Assembly (NCBI GenBank): GCA_050249955.1
Contig: JBFWPN010000010.1
Location: forward strand, 62,001-126,000
Reading direction: 5' to 3'
DNA: 64,000 bases
Source of the DNA: CAVVIG01 sp050249955
Lineage (GTDB): Bacteria > Acidobacteriota > Vicinamibacteria > Vicinamibacterales > CAVVIG01
Shown: in pieces, positions 29,197 to 36,966 of the stretch
Position numbering within the stretch: the stretch's first letter is position 1
Layout: each line of letters starts with the position of its first letter
Made by a program: the position numbers and the translations under genes
Notes under the pieces: model-generated
The model's input: only the letters and a program-made list of their open reading frames with translations
Database searches by the model: none
What the model was told of the DNA's origin: nothing

Positions 29197-30198
29197 TCAG
29201 AGCCGGGCGCCGATTCGTGCGAGCTGCTGCTCGAGGTCGTCGTAGGTGGACAGGGCCAGCGCGCGGCCGTTGAGGCGGGCAGCGAGGCGGGCGGCTCCAC
29301 GACCGCCGAGCCAGATCTCGACGCGCGGCGGCAGGCGCCTGGCGATCTGCGCCACTTCCTTGTCCACCCGTTCCGCCTCGGCCAGTTCGGTGACGCCCAG
29401 TACCACCACGTCGAGGTCGACGACCCCCGCGACAGCGACGATGTCGTCGGCCGGCATGTCTGGACCGAGATAGATCGTGCCGAGCCCGCCCGCCGCAGCC
29501 AGCAGGGCCGCCCCGAGCGTGCCGAACTCGTGCCGCTCACCGGACGGCGTGGAGAAGAGGATCCGGTCAGGGACGCCGGCCTTCTGGTGAACGCGCAACA
29601 GGGAACCCAGCACGTTACGGACGCTGGCCGAGAGCATGTGCTCGTGGGCCACGCGGCCGCGTCCGGCGTGCCAGCGGTCGCCGACCTCGGTGAGGACCGG
29701 CACCAGAACGTCGCGGAGCAGCTCGGACGGACGCAGGAGGGCGGCGGCCCTGGCCAGCTCGGTTTCCACGGCGGTACCGTCGAATCGCTCCAGGGCCTCG
29801 ATGATGGTGCGGGTATTGACGACCGAGGCGCGCTGCCGCCCTGCTGCTGTGCCCAGGCGCTCCGGGGCGTCGGCGGTGACCGGCTGGGGCGCGGTGGCGG
29901 CAGCCGCCGCGGCCGAGGCCACCACCTGCTCCAGCTGCCGCTCGCTCATGTTGGCCACGCGGCCGATGGCGTGCCCCCGGGCCACGGCGTCGCGGAGCAG
30001 CGTGATGCGCCGCACGTCGGCGTCGGTGTAGACGCGGCCTCGGCCGTCGCGGATCGGAGTGACGGCCGCGTACCGCCGCTCCCATGCGCGGAGCGTGTCG
30101 ATGCTCACACCCGTCATGAGCGACACCGCTCGGATGGGATAGGTGACCGATGTCTTCATCAGCCGCAACTGCGATCCGGCCCTGGGTTGGCGCGCCAT
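29197..30198 (-). CDS. carH: CarH/LitR-type adenosylcobalamin photoreceptor, MerR-family repressor
   Basis: 333 residues. The MerR-type winged HTH covers 18-85 (YPIRAVSLMTGVSIDTLRAW). The helical cap holds W176-H177 and E186-H187, exactly the W-x9-EH signature, and the Rossmann B12 domain has E221-R-H223-E-F-G226, the ExHxxG cobalt-ligand motif. In Thermus CarH the equivalent Trp, His, Glu-His and lower His sense light: dark AdoCbl-bound tetramers repress, and light breaks the Co-C bond and releases DNA. All these residues are kept, so it should be a working photoreceptor. It is the third gene after cfa-like and DUF2177, four bases downstream, giving autoregulation. Confidence 0.95.
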   Translation of the reverse strand: MARQPRAGSQLRLMKTSVTYPIRAVSLMTGVSIDTLRAWERRYAAVTPIRDGRGRVYTDADVRRITLLRDAVARGHAIGRVANMSERQLEQVVASAAAAAATAPQPVTADAPERLGTAAGRQRASVVNTRTIIEALERFDGTAVETELARAAALLRPSELLRDVLVPVLTEVGDRWHAGRGRVAHEHMLSASVRNVLGSLLRVHQKAGVPDRILFSTPSGERHEFGTLGAALLAAAGGLGTIYLGPDMPADDIVAVAGVVDLDVVVLGVTELAEAERVDKEVAQIARRLPPRVEIWLGGRGAARLAARLNGRALALSTYDDLEQQLARIGARL

Positions 30199-30202
30199 GT
30201 GT

Positions 30203-30601
30203 TCACCGTGAGCTGACAGAGAAGACGATCGCCGCGACCGTGGCGCAGGCGATGGTACCCCACGCGATGTCCGCGGCGGTGACGATCGCCGGCCACTGGG
30301 CCAGGGTGGAGTAGTTGGTCAGGTCGTACACGCCGTAGACCACGAGCCCGAAGAGGGCCCCGTGGGCAATCGCCCCGGTGAGGCTGGTGGCACGGGGCAC
30401 GGCCAGCGCGGCCACACCGATGCCGAGCAGCACATACACGACGGCCGCCGCCCACCAGATGGGGGCGAAGCCGCCGTCCACGATCCGGCCGATGGGCCCG
30501 AACTGGCGGACGTAGAAATCCTTCATGAGCACGCCGAGCCAGAGGCCGTCGAGCACGAGGAAGGCGAGGATGCTGACTCCGACGGATGAGGCGGTGGGCA
30601 T
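30203..30601 (-). CDS. DUF2177 family membrane protein
   Basis: 132 residues with four hydrophobic helices. Family motifs are FLVLDGLWLGVLMKDFY at the start and LFGLVVYGVYDLTNYSTL in the third helix, ending with WGTIACATVAA. The function is unknown. DUF2177 genes often travel with LitR/CarH regulators and cyclopropane-synthase genes, as here. I chose ATG 30601 (three bases after the cfa-like stop) because it places the first helix at the N-terminus. It could be a lipid-binding or transport component. Confidence 0.9.
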   Translation of the reverse strand: MPTASSVGVSILAFLVLDGLWLGVLMKDFYVRQFGPIGRIVDGGFAPIWWAAAVVYVLLGIGVAALAVPRATSLTGAIAHGALFGLVVYGVYDLTNYSTLAQWPAIVTAADIAWGTIACATVAAIVFSVSSR

Positions 30602-30603
30602 GG

Positions 30604-31653
30604 CTAGGCTCCCGGCGCGAACAGGTAGTGCGACACGAACCACTCACGCCCGCGGTCGTACCGGAACAGTTCGGCGCAGGCCATGAAGAAAATGCGCCAC
30701 CGCGCGCGCCAGCGGCGTACGTCGCGGGCGCGCGTGGCCGGCGAGGCGGCATAGGTCTCGGCGAAGATGCGGTCGATGGTGGTGCGGGCCGCGTCCATGT
30801 TCGCCAGCCAGGCGTCGCACGTGCGCGCGTAGTGCTCGCCGTTCACCTGCCAGTGCGCCTCGATCCGCAGGTGGTCCTGGAAATGGAGCAGCAGGTCGTC
30901 GCTCGGCATGGTGCCCCCGGTGAAGAAGTGCTCGGCCATCCAGTCCGACGCGTCGCGTGCCTCGTAGGGGTACGCGAACTCGCGGTGGGCGAAGATGTGG
31001 ACGAAGAGCCGTCCGTCGGGCGCCATCCAGCTCGCGATGCGCCGGAGCAACTCCGCATAGTTGCGCATGTGCTCGAACATCTCGACCGATACCACGCGTT
31101 CGAATCGACGGGCGTCGGGCGGGGTGAAGGCGTTCATGTCCGACGTGACCACGGTGACATTGCGCAGGCCGCGCCCGGCCGCCCGTGCCTCGATGAAGCG
31201 GCGCTGCGAGTGCGAGTTCGAGACGGCGACGACCTGGCTCGCGGGGAACCTGGCCGCCATGTAGAGGGTGAGCGAGCCCCAGCCGCAGCCCAGCTCGAGA
31301 ATGCGGTGACCGTTCTCGATGCCCGCGCGCTCCACGGTCAGTCGCAGCATCGCCTCCTCGGCATCGGCCAGCGTGCGGGTGCCGGCGTCCCAGAGGCCGC
31401 TGCTGTACTTCAGGTGCGGCCCAAGCACCTCCTGGAAGAAGGCGGCCGGCACTTCGTAGTGCTGCGCGTTGGCTGCTTCGGTGTGCAGGGCGATCGGGCT
31501 GCGCTTCAGCTCGTCGATGAAGGCGTCCTTTCGCTTCAGCCTCGACTCTTCGCGGAGGCGTGAGCGGAGGAGCGTGCGGATGCCCGCGCGCACGATCGGG
31601 TCGGGAACGGCACTGCGCTCGAGGAGCGGTTCATACCAGGCGGATGGTTTCAT
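30604..31653 (-). CDS. Cyclopropane-fatty-acid-synthase-like SAM methyltransferase (short form)
   Basis: 349 residues. HYEVPAAFFQEVLGPHLKYS is the CfaS-type lipid-substrate entry motif. The SAM motif I is ILELGCGWGSLTLYMA (about 118-132), and VSVEMFEHMRNYAELLRRI follows the acidic catalytic strand. It transfers a methyl or methylene group from SAM to an unsaturated phospholipid acyl chain at the membrane. The sequence lacks the long N-terminal domain of E. coli Cfa. First gene of the operon with DUF2177 and carH, divergent from a second CfaS-like operon. Confidence 0.9.
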   Translation of the reverse strand: MKPSAWYEPLLERSAVPDPIVRAGIRTLLRSRLREESRLKRKDAFIDELKRSPIALHTEAANAQHYEVPAAFFQEVLGPHLKYSSGLWDAGTRTLADAEEAMLRLTVERAGIENGHRILELGCGWGSLTLYMAARFPASQVVAVSNSHSQRRFIEARAAGRGLRNVTVVTSDMNAFTPPDARRFERVVSVEMFEHMRNYAELLRRIASWMAPDGRLFVHIFAHREFAYPYEARDASDWMAEHFFTGGTMPSDDLLLHFQDHLRIEAHWQVNGEHYARTCDAWLANMDAARTTIDRIFAETYAASPATRARDVRRWRARWRIFFMACAELFRYDRGREWFVSHYLFAPGA

Positions 31654-31696
31654 GTGCGCGGCACCCTTGGTGAGAAGGCATTGGTAAGACGGCGTC

Positions 31697-31740
31697 TGTC
31701 CACAGGATGTCCATGTTATGTCATGGACAACCGCTTGACA
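31697..31740. promoter_or_regulatory. Putative CarH operator with overlapping -35 element
   Basis: TGTCCA occurs at 31697 and 31708 and a variant TGTCAT at 31719, each 11 bases apart. In the other orientation TGGACA at 31724 and TTGACA at 31735 are also 11 bases apart. Together they make a 22-base inverted repeat (TGTCCATG, six bases, CATGGACA; 31708-31729). TTGACA 31735-31740 is also a perfect -35 for the FAD gene; the -10 about 17 bases later (CAGGCT) is weak. Thermus CarH binds 11-bp-spaced repeats of the type TnTACA, so spacing and sequence both fit. Confidence 0.68.
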
Positions 31741-31774
31741 AGACTGGTGATGTCTGGCAGGCTCTGTTCAGCTC

Positions 31775-33025
31775 ATGAAACGCATTGCTGTCATCGGAAG
31801 CGGTATCGCGGGCCTGTCTGCGGCCTATTTCCTCAGTCGTAAGCACGAGGTCCATCTCTTCGAGAAGGACCAGCGCCTGGGCGGTCACACGCACACGGTG
31901 ATGGTCGAGAGCTCACAGGGACCCGTCGCCCTCGACACCGGGTTCCTCGTCCACAACGACAAGACGTACCCGCGTCTGGTGCGCCTCTTCGAGGAGATCG
32001 AAATCGAGACAATCGCGTCGGACATGTGCTTCGCGGTGGCCTGCGCGGGGACCGGACTGGAGTACAGCAGCCGGGGGCCACGGGGCTTCTTCGCCCAGGC
32101 GAGGAACCTGGTGAACCCCGCCCACTTCGGCCTCCTCTCGGAAATCGTTCGCTTCAACCGCGAGGCGCCGCGGCTGCTCGCGTCCGATGCCGCGCCGCAC
32201 ATGACGCTGGGTGAGTTCCTCGATGCGCGGCGCTTCAGCGAGGTGTTCACCCACCGGTACCTGCTGCCCATGGCATCGGCCATCTGGTCGGCTTCGCTCA
32301 CCTCGATCCGGGCATTCCCGGCGCTCACGATGGTGCGCTTCCTCGACAACCACGGGCTGCTCGCCGTGACCGGCCAGCCGCAGTGGAAGGTCGTGAAGGG
32401 CGGGAGCTGCACCTACATCCCCAGGCTCACGGCGCCGCTCGGCAGCCGCCTGCATCTCGGGATCACGCCTGCGGGCATCAGCCGCGATGAGCAGGGCGTG
32501 ACGCTCCGGTTCCACGACCGTCCCTCCCTGCGGTTCGACGACGTGGTGCTCGCCTGTCACGGCGATCAGGTGCTGGCGCTCCTCGACGATGCGAGCGACG
32601 TGGAGCGGGAGGTGTTCGCGCAGTTCCGCACCACGACCAACACGGCGTGGCTGCACACCGACGCGTCGGTGCTGCCCACGCGTGAGGCGGCGCGCGCGTC
32701 CTGGAACTACCGGCTCAGCGGCCGGGCCGACGAGGCGCCGATGGTCACCTACGACCTGAACCGCCTGCAGCGGTTGACCACCCGCGAACAGTTCTGCGTG
32801 ACGCTGAACCCGGCGGGAGATATCGACGAACGCACGGTGCTCCGCCGGATGGTGTACCAGCACCCGCTCTACGATCACGCGGCCATCCGCGCGCAGGCCC
32901 GGTGGGCCGAGGTCAGCGGCGTGCGGCGCACGCACTACTGCGGGGCCTACTGGTTCTACGGCTTCCACGAGGACGGGCTTCGCTCGGGACTGCGCGTCGC
33001 GAACGCGCTCGGGGTGGAGTGGTGA
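31775..33025 (+). CDS. FAD-dependent amine-oxidase-fold oxidoreductase (LitR/CarH regulon type)
   Basis: 416 residues. The FAD-binding start IAVIGSGIAGLSAAYFLSRK (GxGxxG at residues 8-13) is followed by FEKDQRLGGHTHT, and GYCG-like closure occurs at HYCGAYWFYGFHEDGLRSG. This subfamily (NAD(P)-binding, annotated as dehydrogenase or amine oxidase) typically precedes DUF1365 and CfaS genes. By context it probably dehydrogenates or oxidises a fatty acyl chain after or before methylation. Its stop overlaps the DUF1365 GTG start by three bases inside the shared GTGA. The leader appears very short. Confidence 0.9.
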   Translation: MKRIAVIGSGIAGLSAAYFLSRKHEVHLFEKDQRLGGHTHTVMVESSQGPVALDTGFLVHNDKTYPRLVRLFEEIEIETIASDMCFAVACAGTGLEYSSRGPRGFFAQARNLVNPAHFGLLSEIVRFNREAPRLLASDAAPHMTLGEFLDARRFSEVFTHRYLLPMASAIWSASLTSIRAFPALTMVRFLDNHGLLAVTGQPQWKVVKGGSCTYIPRLTAPLGSRLHLGITPAGISRDEQGVTLRFHDRPSLRFDDVVLACHGDQVLALLDDASDVEREVFAQFRTTTNTAWLHTDASVLPTREAARASWNYRLSGRADEAPMVTYDLNRLQRLTTREQFCVTLNPAGDIDERTVLRRMVYQHPLYDHAAIRAQARWAEVSGVRRTHYCGAYWFYGFHEDGLRSGLRVANALGVEW

Positions 33026-33840
33026 TCCTGCCGCGGCCCGGAATCTACGTCGGGTCGATCGGTCACCGGCGGCGCGAGCCTGTCGGGCACGCCTTCCGCT
33101 ACCCGCTGTTCATGGCGCTGCTGGACATCGACCGGATTCCGGAGCTGATGGCGGCCTCGCGCGTGACCGGCTACAACCGCTGGAGCTGGGCCTCGTTCCA
33201 CGAGGCCGATCACTTCGGCGATCCATCGCTGCCGCTCCGCCAGCGGCTGGCGCTCGACGCCGCCGCCCACGGTCTCACCCTGCCGGACGGCCCGATCTTC
33301 CTGCTGACCCACCTGCGGTACCTCGGCTACTGCTTCAACCCGGTGTCGTTCTACTACTGCTACGAGGCGGCCGGACAGTTGTCCCTGGTACTCGCGGAGG
33401 TGAACAACACCTTCGGTGGGCGGCACAACTACTGGCTCGAGCCCTCGCCGGTGTCGCGTGGTCCGCATGCTCCCGTGACGTACCGCGCGGCGTCGACGAA
33501 GTCCTTCTACGTGTCACCGTTCATGCCGCCCGACATGGCGTATGCCTTCGCGTTCACCGAGCCTGTCGACCACCTCGTGATGCACATGTCGCTCGAACGT
33601 GCGTCGGGCACGGAAACGCCACACACGTTCGACGCGTCTCTACAGTTGCACCACAGACCCTGGGACGCGCAGGCGATCGTGCGCACGCTGTTGCGGTATC
33701 CGGCGATGACGGTCAACGTCATCGCCGGCATCCACTGGGAGGCCCTCAAGCTCTGGTGGAAGGGGCTGCCCATCGTCCCGCGTCCGACACCGACGGGGGA
33801 GTACGGGGACTGTGCAGCACCTGGGCTGCCATCGCAGTGA
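33022..33840 (+). CDS. DUF1365 family protein
   Basis: 272 residues. Family motifs are GIYVGSIGHRRREPVGHAFRY at the N-terminus (first 20: GIYVGSIGHRRREPVGHAFR), LTHLRYLGYCFNPVSFYYC and EVNNTFGGRHNYWL. The GTG start overlaps the previous stop, so the genes are translationally coupled. DUF1365 proteins occur almost always beside the FAD oxidoreductase and CfaS genes and are induced by light or singlet oxygen in several proteobacteria. The biochemical role is undefined; a lipid-binding or carrier function is my inference. Confidence 0.92.
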   Translation: MILPRPGIYVGSIGHRRREPVGHAFRYPLFMALLDIDRIPELMAASRVTGYNRWSWASFHEADHFGDPSLPLRQRLALDAAAHGLTLPDGPIFLLTHLRYLGYCFNPVSFYYCYEAAGQLSLVLAEVNNTFGGRHNYWLEPSPVSRGPHAPVTYRAASTKSFYVSPFMPPDMAYAFAFTEPVDHLVMHMSLERASGTETPHTFDASLQLHHRPWDAQAIVRTLLRYPAMTVNVIAGIHWEALKLWWKGLPIVPRPTPTGEYGDCAAPGLPSQ

Positions 33841-33847
33841 GACACCG

Positions 33848-35128
33848 ATGACCATGATCGATACGCTGGCTCGCCGCATCCTGCTCTCGCGCCTGCCGCT
33901 GGTGCAGGGCGGCACGCTCGACCTGCTCACCAGCTCAGGCCTGGCGCGCTTCGGTGACGGGCAGCGGGGCACCGTCCCGCGTCCGCCCCTCCACGCGACG
34001 CTCGAAGTGCGCGACGATCGCTTCTTCACGAGGGCGCTCCTCGGGTCGGACGTCGGCATTGGCGAGTCGTACATGGATGGCCAGTGGACGTCGCCGGACC
34101 TGGTCACGCTGATCCGGCTCATGATCCGCAACCGCGCGATCGTCGAGCGGCGCGGCGGCGCGGCCCGTGCCGCGGTCCGCTGGGCCGGTGCGATGTCGCG
34201 GCGCCTGCGCGACAACTCGCTGGCGGGGAGCCGCCGCCATATCCACGAGCACTACGACCTCGGCAACGACTTCTTCCGGCTGTTCCTGGACGATCAGCAC
34301 CTGATGTACTCGTCGGCCTACTACGAGACCGGGCGCGAGACCCTGGAGCAGGCGCAGCAGCGGAAGCTCGACGCCATCTGCCGCAAGCTGGCGCTCGGCC
34401 CGGGCGATCACGTCCTCGAGATCGGCACCGGGTGGGGCGGCTTCGCCGCGTGGGCGGCCACCCGGTACGGGTGCCGCGTCACGACCACCACGATCAGCGC
34501 CGAGCAGTACCGGCATGCCTGTGACTGGGTGGCGCGCCTCGGCGAGGCCGGCTCGCGCATCACCGTGCTCCAGACCGACTACCGCCTGCTCACCGGACAG
34601 TTCGACAAGATCGTCAGCATCGAGATGTTCGAGGCGGTCGGGCTGAGCCACTACGACGAGTACTTCGCGGCCGTGGACCGGCTGCTCAAGCCCAATGGGT
34701 CGATGCTGCTGCAGACCATCACGGTGGACGACCAGCACTTCCCGCACTACCACGGACAGCCGGACTGGATCGAGAAGTTCATCTTCCCGGGCGGGGAACT
34801 CGCCTCCATGGGCGAGATCCTGAAGTCGCTGGCGCGCGTCAGCAGCGTGTCGCTCTACCACGCCGAGAACTTCGGGACCCACTATGCACGGACGCTCCAT
34901 GAATGGCGTGCGCGCTATCGACGCCAGCTCGATCGCGTCCGGGCCATGGGCTTCAGCGAGCGCTTCATCCGCATGTGGGACTTCTACCTCGCGCTGTGCG
35001 AGGCGGCCTTCCTCGAGCGGCACACCGGGGTCTTCCAGCTTGTCCTGGCGAAGAACTACAGCGGGGCCTGCCACTTCAACGAGCCCTGGGCGCTGCCGGC
35101 AGCGGAGGCCCGTGTGGCGGTGGCCTGA
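33848..35128 (+). CDS. Cyclopropane-fatty-acyl-phospholipid-synthase-like methyltransferase (long form)
   Basis: 426 residues with the full CfaS architecture: an N-terminal helical domain (1-125), then IHEHYDLGNDFFRLFLDD, SAM motif VLEIGTGWGGFAAWAA, IVSIEMFEAVGLSHYDEY and WIEKFIFPGGELASM. The E. coli segment LLHTIG reads LLQTIT here, so the bicarbonate-site His is Gln. This is a change I associate with plant-type and methyl-transferring homologues. It may therefore form mid-chain methyl rather than cyclopropane groups. ATG 33848 follows DUF1365 by seven bases; third gene of the divergent operon. Confidence 0.93.
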   Translation: MTMIDTLARRILLSRLPLVQGGTLDLLTSSGLARFGDGQRGTVPRPPLHATLEVRDDRFFTRALLGSDVGIGESYMDGQWTSPDLVTLIRLMIRNRAIVERRGGAARAAVRWAGAMSRRLRDNSLAGSRRHIHEHYDLGNDFFRLFLDDQHLMYSSAYYETGRETLEQAQQRKLDAICRKLALGPGDHVLEIGTGWGGFAAWAATRYGCRVTTTTISAEQYRHACDWVARLGEAGSRITVLQTDYRLLTGQFDKIVSIEMFEAVGLSHYDEYFAAVDRLLKPNGSMLLQTITVDDQHFPHYHGQPDWIEKFIFPGGELASMGEILKSLARVSSVSLYHAENFGTHYARTLHEWRARYRRQLDRVRAMGFSERFIRMWDFYLALCEAAFLERHTGVFQLVLAKNYSGACHFNEPWALPAAEARVAVA

Positions 35129-35165
35129 CGGGGCAGCGGCGGGGCGACCGCCCGGTTGCCGTCGC

Positions 35166-35579
35166 TCAGTGGACGATGCCGACTTCGCGCTCGGTGCAGG
35201 CCCGGCAGGTGGTGTCGTCCGCCATCCACTCGGGGGCCTGGGTGCGGTTGCAGAAGTGGCAGGTGCGGTAGCGCGAGCGCCGGATCTCGCGGGCACCCTT
35301 GATCAGCTCGCCGACGATCGTCATGAGCTGCGTCTCGGGCAGGCGCCTCCACTTCACCAGGCCCACGCGGCGCGGCCGCAGCACCGGCGTATACGGCGTC
35401 TCCCAGCGCACCGCGTACTCCTCCACGATCACGGCAGTGTCGGTCAGCCGGACGATCACCTCGCTCGGCGAGCCGCCGGTGAACGTGACGATGCCGTCCA
35501 CATCCTCCTGCGTGAACGGGGCCGGCATGTGGGTCCCGATGTAGGCCAGCAACTGCTCGTAGTGCTCCTCGATGCTCAC
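35166..35579 (-). CDS. Hypothetical protein with C-terminal zinc ribbon
   Basis: 137 residues, cytoplasmic. The N-terminal part is alpha/beta (HMPAPFTQEDVDGIVTFTGG, VIVRLTDTAVIVEEYAVRW). The C-terminus carries CHFCNRTQAPEWM and TTCRACTEREVG, a two-CxxC zinc ribbon. The family is unknown to me. It is convergent with the long CfaS-like gene, 37 bases away, and its position next to the photoregulated operon may be chance. Confidence 0.72.
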   Translation of the reverse strand: MSIEEHYEQLLAYIGTHMPAPFTQEDVDGIVTFTGGSPSEVIVRLTDTAVIVEEYAVRWETPYTPVLRPRRVGLVKWRRLPETQLMTIVGELIKGAREIRRSRYRTCHFCNRTQAPEWMADDTTCRACTEREVGIVH

Positions 35580-35639
35580 GGTCGACGTCCTGCGCTCCGA
35601 CTCCTCGAGACCCGGAGGTGTTCCGGGCTCCCGAAGAAT

Positions 35640-36959
35640 TTACTTCATGCGCGTGATGGCTTGATAGGTGAGCGATTGAAACGGTGCAGCAGCGGGAGGC
35701 CCCGGGTAGCGCTGGACCATCATCACGCCCATGAGATTCTCCGTGGGGTCGACCCAGAAGAAGGTGCCGTAGATCCCGCTCCAGCCGTACATGCCGACCG
35801 AGCCGCGCATCTGCGAGGCACCGAGGTCGCGCGTGATCTTGAAGCCGAGGCCCCACTCGGCCCCCGCGCCGATCACCGGAGTGACGGCCGATTCCAGGTG
35901 CAGATCCAGCGTGTGGCTCACGGTCATCAGCTGCACCGTCTTCGGGCTCAGCAGGCGCACGCCGTCCAGTTCGCCGCCATTCAGCAGCATCTGGGCGAAC
36001 CGCGCGTAGTCGAGCGCCGTCGACGTGAGCCCCGCACCGCCAGACAGGTAGACCTTGCCGGGGCGGTAGCTGGTCAGCGGCGACATGTGCGTGTTGCCGA
36101 ACGACTCGGGGTCCTTCATCGGCCTGATGCCGCCCTTGCCGTCGCCGGTGTAGACGGTCGCGAGGCGCGGCCACCGGGCATCGGGCACCACGAAGCTGGT
36201 CTCGGTCATCTTCAGCGGCGTGAAGAGGCGCTCCTGGAAGAAGCGGTCGAGCGGCAGGCCTGATGCGACCTCGACCACGCGGCCGAGGACATCGGTGCTC
36301 AGGCTGTAGTGCCACTCGGCGCCTGGCTGGCTGACAAGGGGTGACCTCGCGAGCCGCTCCATGTTCTCGGCCAGCGGAAACTCGACGACCGTAAGGCCGT
36401 CGCTGACGCCACCGTCACGGTACGACTTCCCGGCGGCCGCGTTGTCGAGGAAGCCGTAGGTGAGGCCGGACCGGTGGGTGAGCAGGTCCCGGACGGTGAT
36501 CGGCCGTCGCGCGGGGACCAGCGTGGGCTCGGCATCCGGCGTCGCCCGGGCCAGGACCTTCGTGTCGCGGAAGGCCGGGATGAACTTCGCGAGGGGATCG
36601 TTGAGGGCGAGCCGGCCCTCTTCCTCGAGCATCATGATCGCCACGCTGGTGATCGGCTTGGTCATCGACGCGATGCGGAAGACGCTGTCGGCCTTCATCG
36701 GCACCCCGGTCTCGACGTCCTGGTAGCCGAAGGCCTGCAGGTCGACCAGCTTCCCGTCCCTGGCCACCAGTGTCACCACGCCCCCAACCTGGTGCGTGTC
36801 CACGAGCGCCTGCATCGCGGCATGCATCCGCTTCAGGCGTTCGGTCGACATGCCGACCGACTCTGGCGTGGCCCTCGGGAGCGGCTGCGCGACGACGCTC
36901 GTGGCCGCGAGCGTCAGGGCCGCGACGAGGACGCGGACGTTCCGGAGCGTGCGTGTCAT
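35640..36959 (-). CDS. Exported serine hydrolase, class C beta-lactamase family
   Basis: 439 residues with a signal peptide (VRVLVAALTLAATSVVAQ). The catalytic SxxK is Ser98-Met-Thr-Lys101 (FRIASMTKPITS), the Tyr motif lies in EWHYSLSTDVLGRV, and SAVTPVIGAGAEWGLGFKI covers the third-motif region. Such enzymes act as esterases or D-amino acid peptidases rather than true beta-lactamases in most soil bacteria. I chose ATG 36959 for its GTGAGG site five bases upstream; GTG 36965 is the alternative. It follows the quinoprotein gene by seven bases. Confidence 0.92.
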   Translation of the reverse strand: MTRTLRNVRVLVAALTLAATSVVAQPLPRATPESVGMSTERLKRMHAAMQALVDTHQVGGVVTLVARDGKLVDLQAFGYQDVETGVPMKADSVFRIASMTKPITSVAIMMLEEEGRLALNDPLAKFIPAFRDTKVLARATPDAEPTLVPARRPITVRDLLTHRSGLTYGFLDNAAAGKSYRDGGVSDGLTVVEFPLAENMERLARSPLVSQPGAEWHYSLSTDVLGRVVEVASGLPLDRFFQERLFTPLKMTETSFVVPDARWPRLATVYTGDGKGGIRPMKDPESFGNTHMSPLTSYRPGKVYLSGGAGLTSTALDYARFAQMLLNGGELDGVRLLSPKTVQLMTVSHTLDLHLESAVTPVIGAGAEWGLGFKITRDLGASQMRGSVGMYGWSGIYGTFFWVDPTENLMGVMMVQRYPGPPAAAPFQSLTYQAITRMK

Positions 36960-36966
36960 GGGCACC

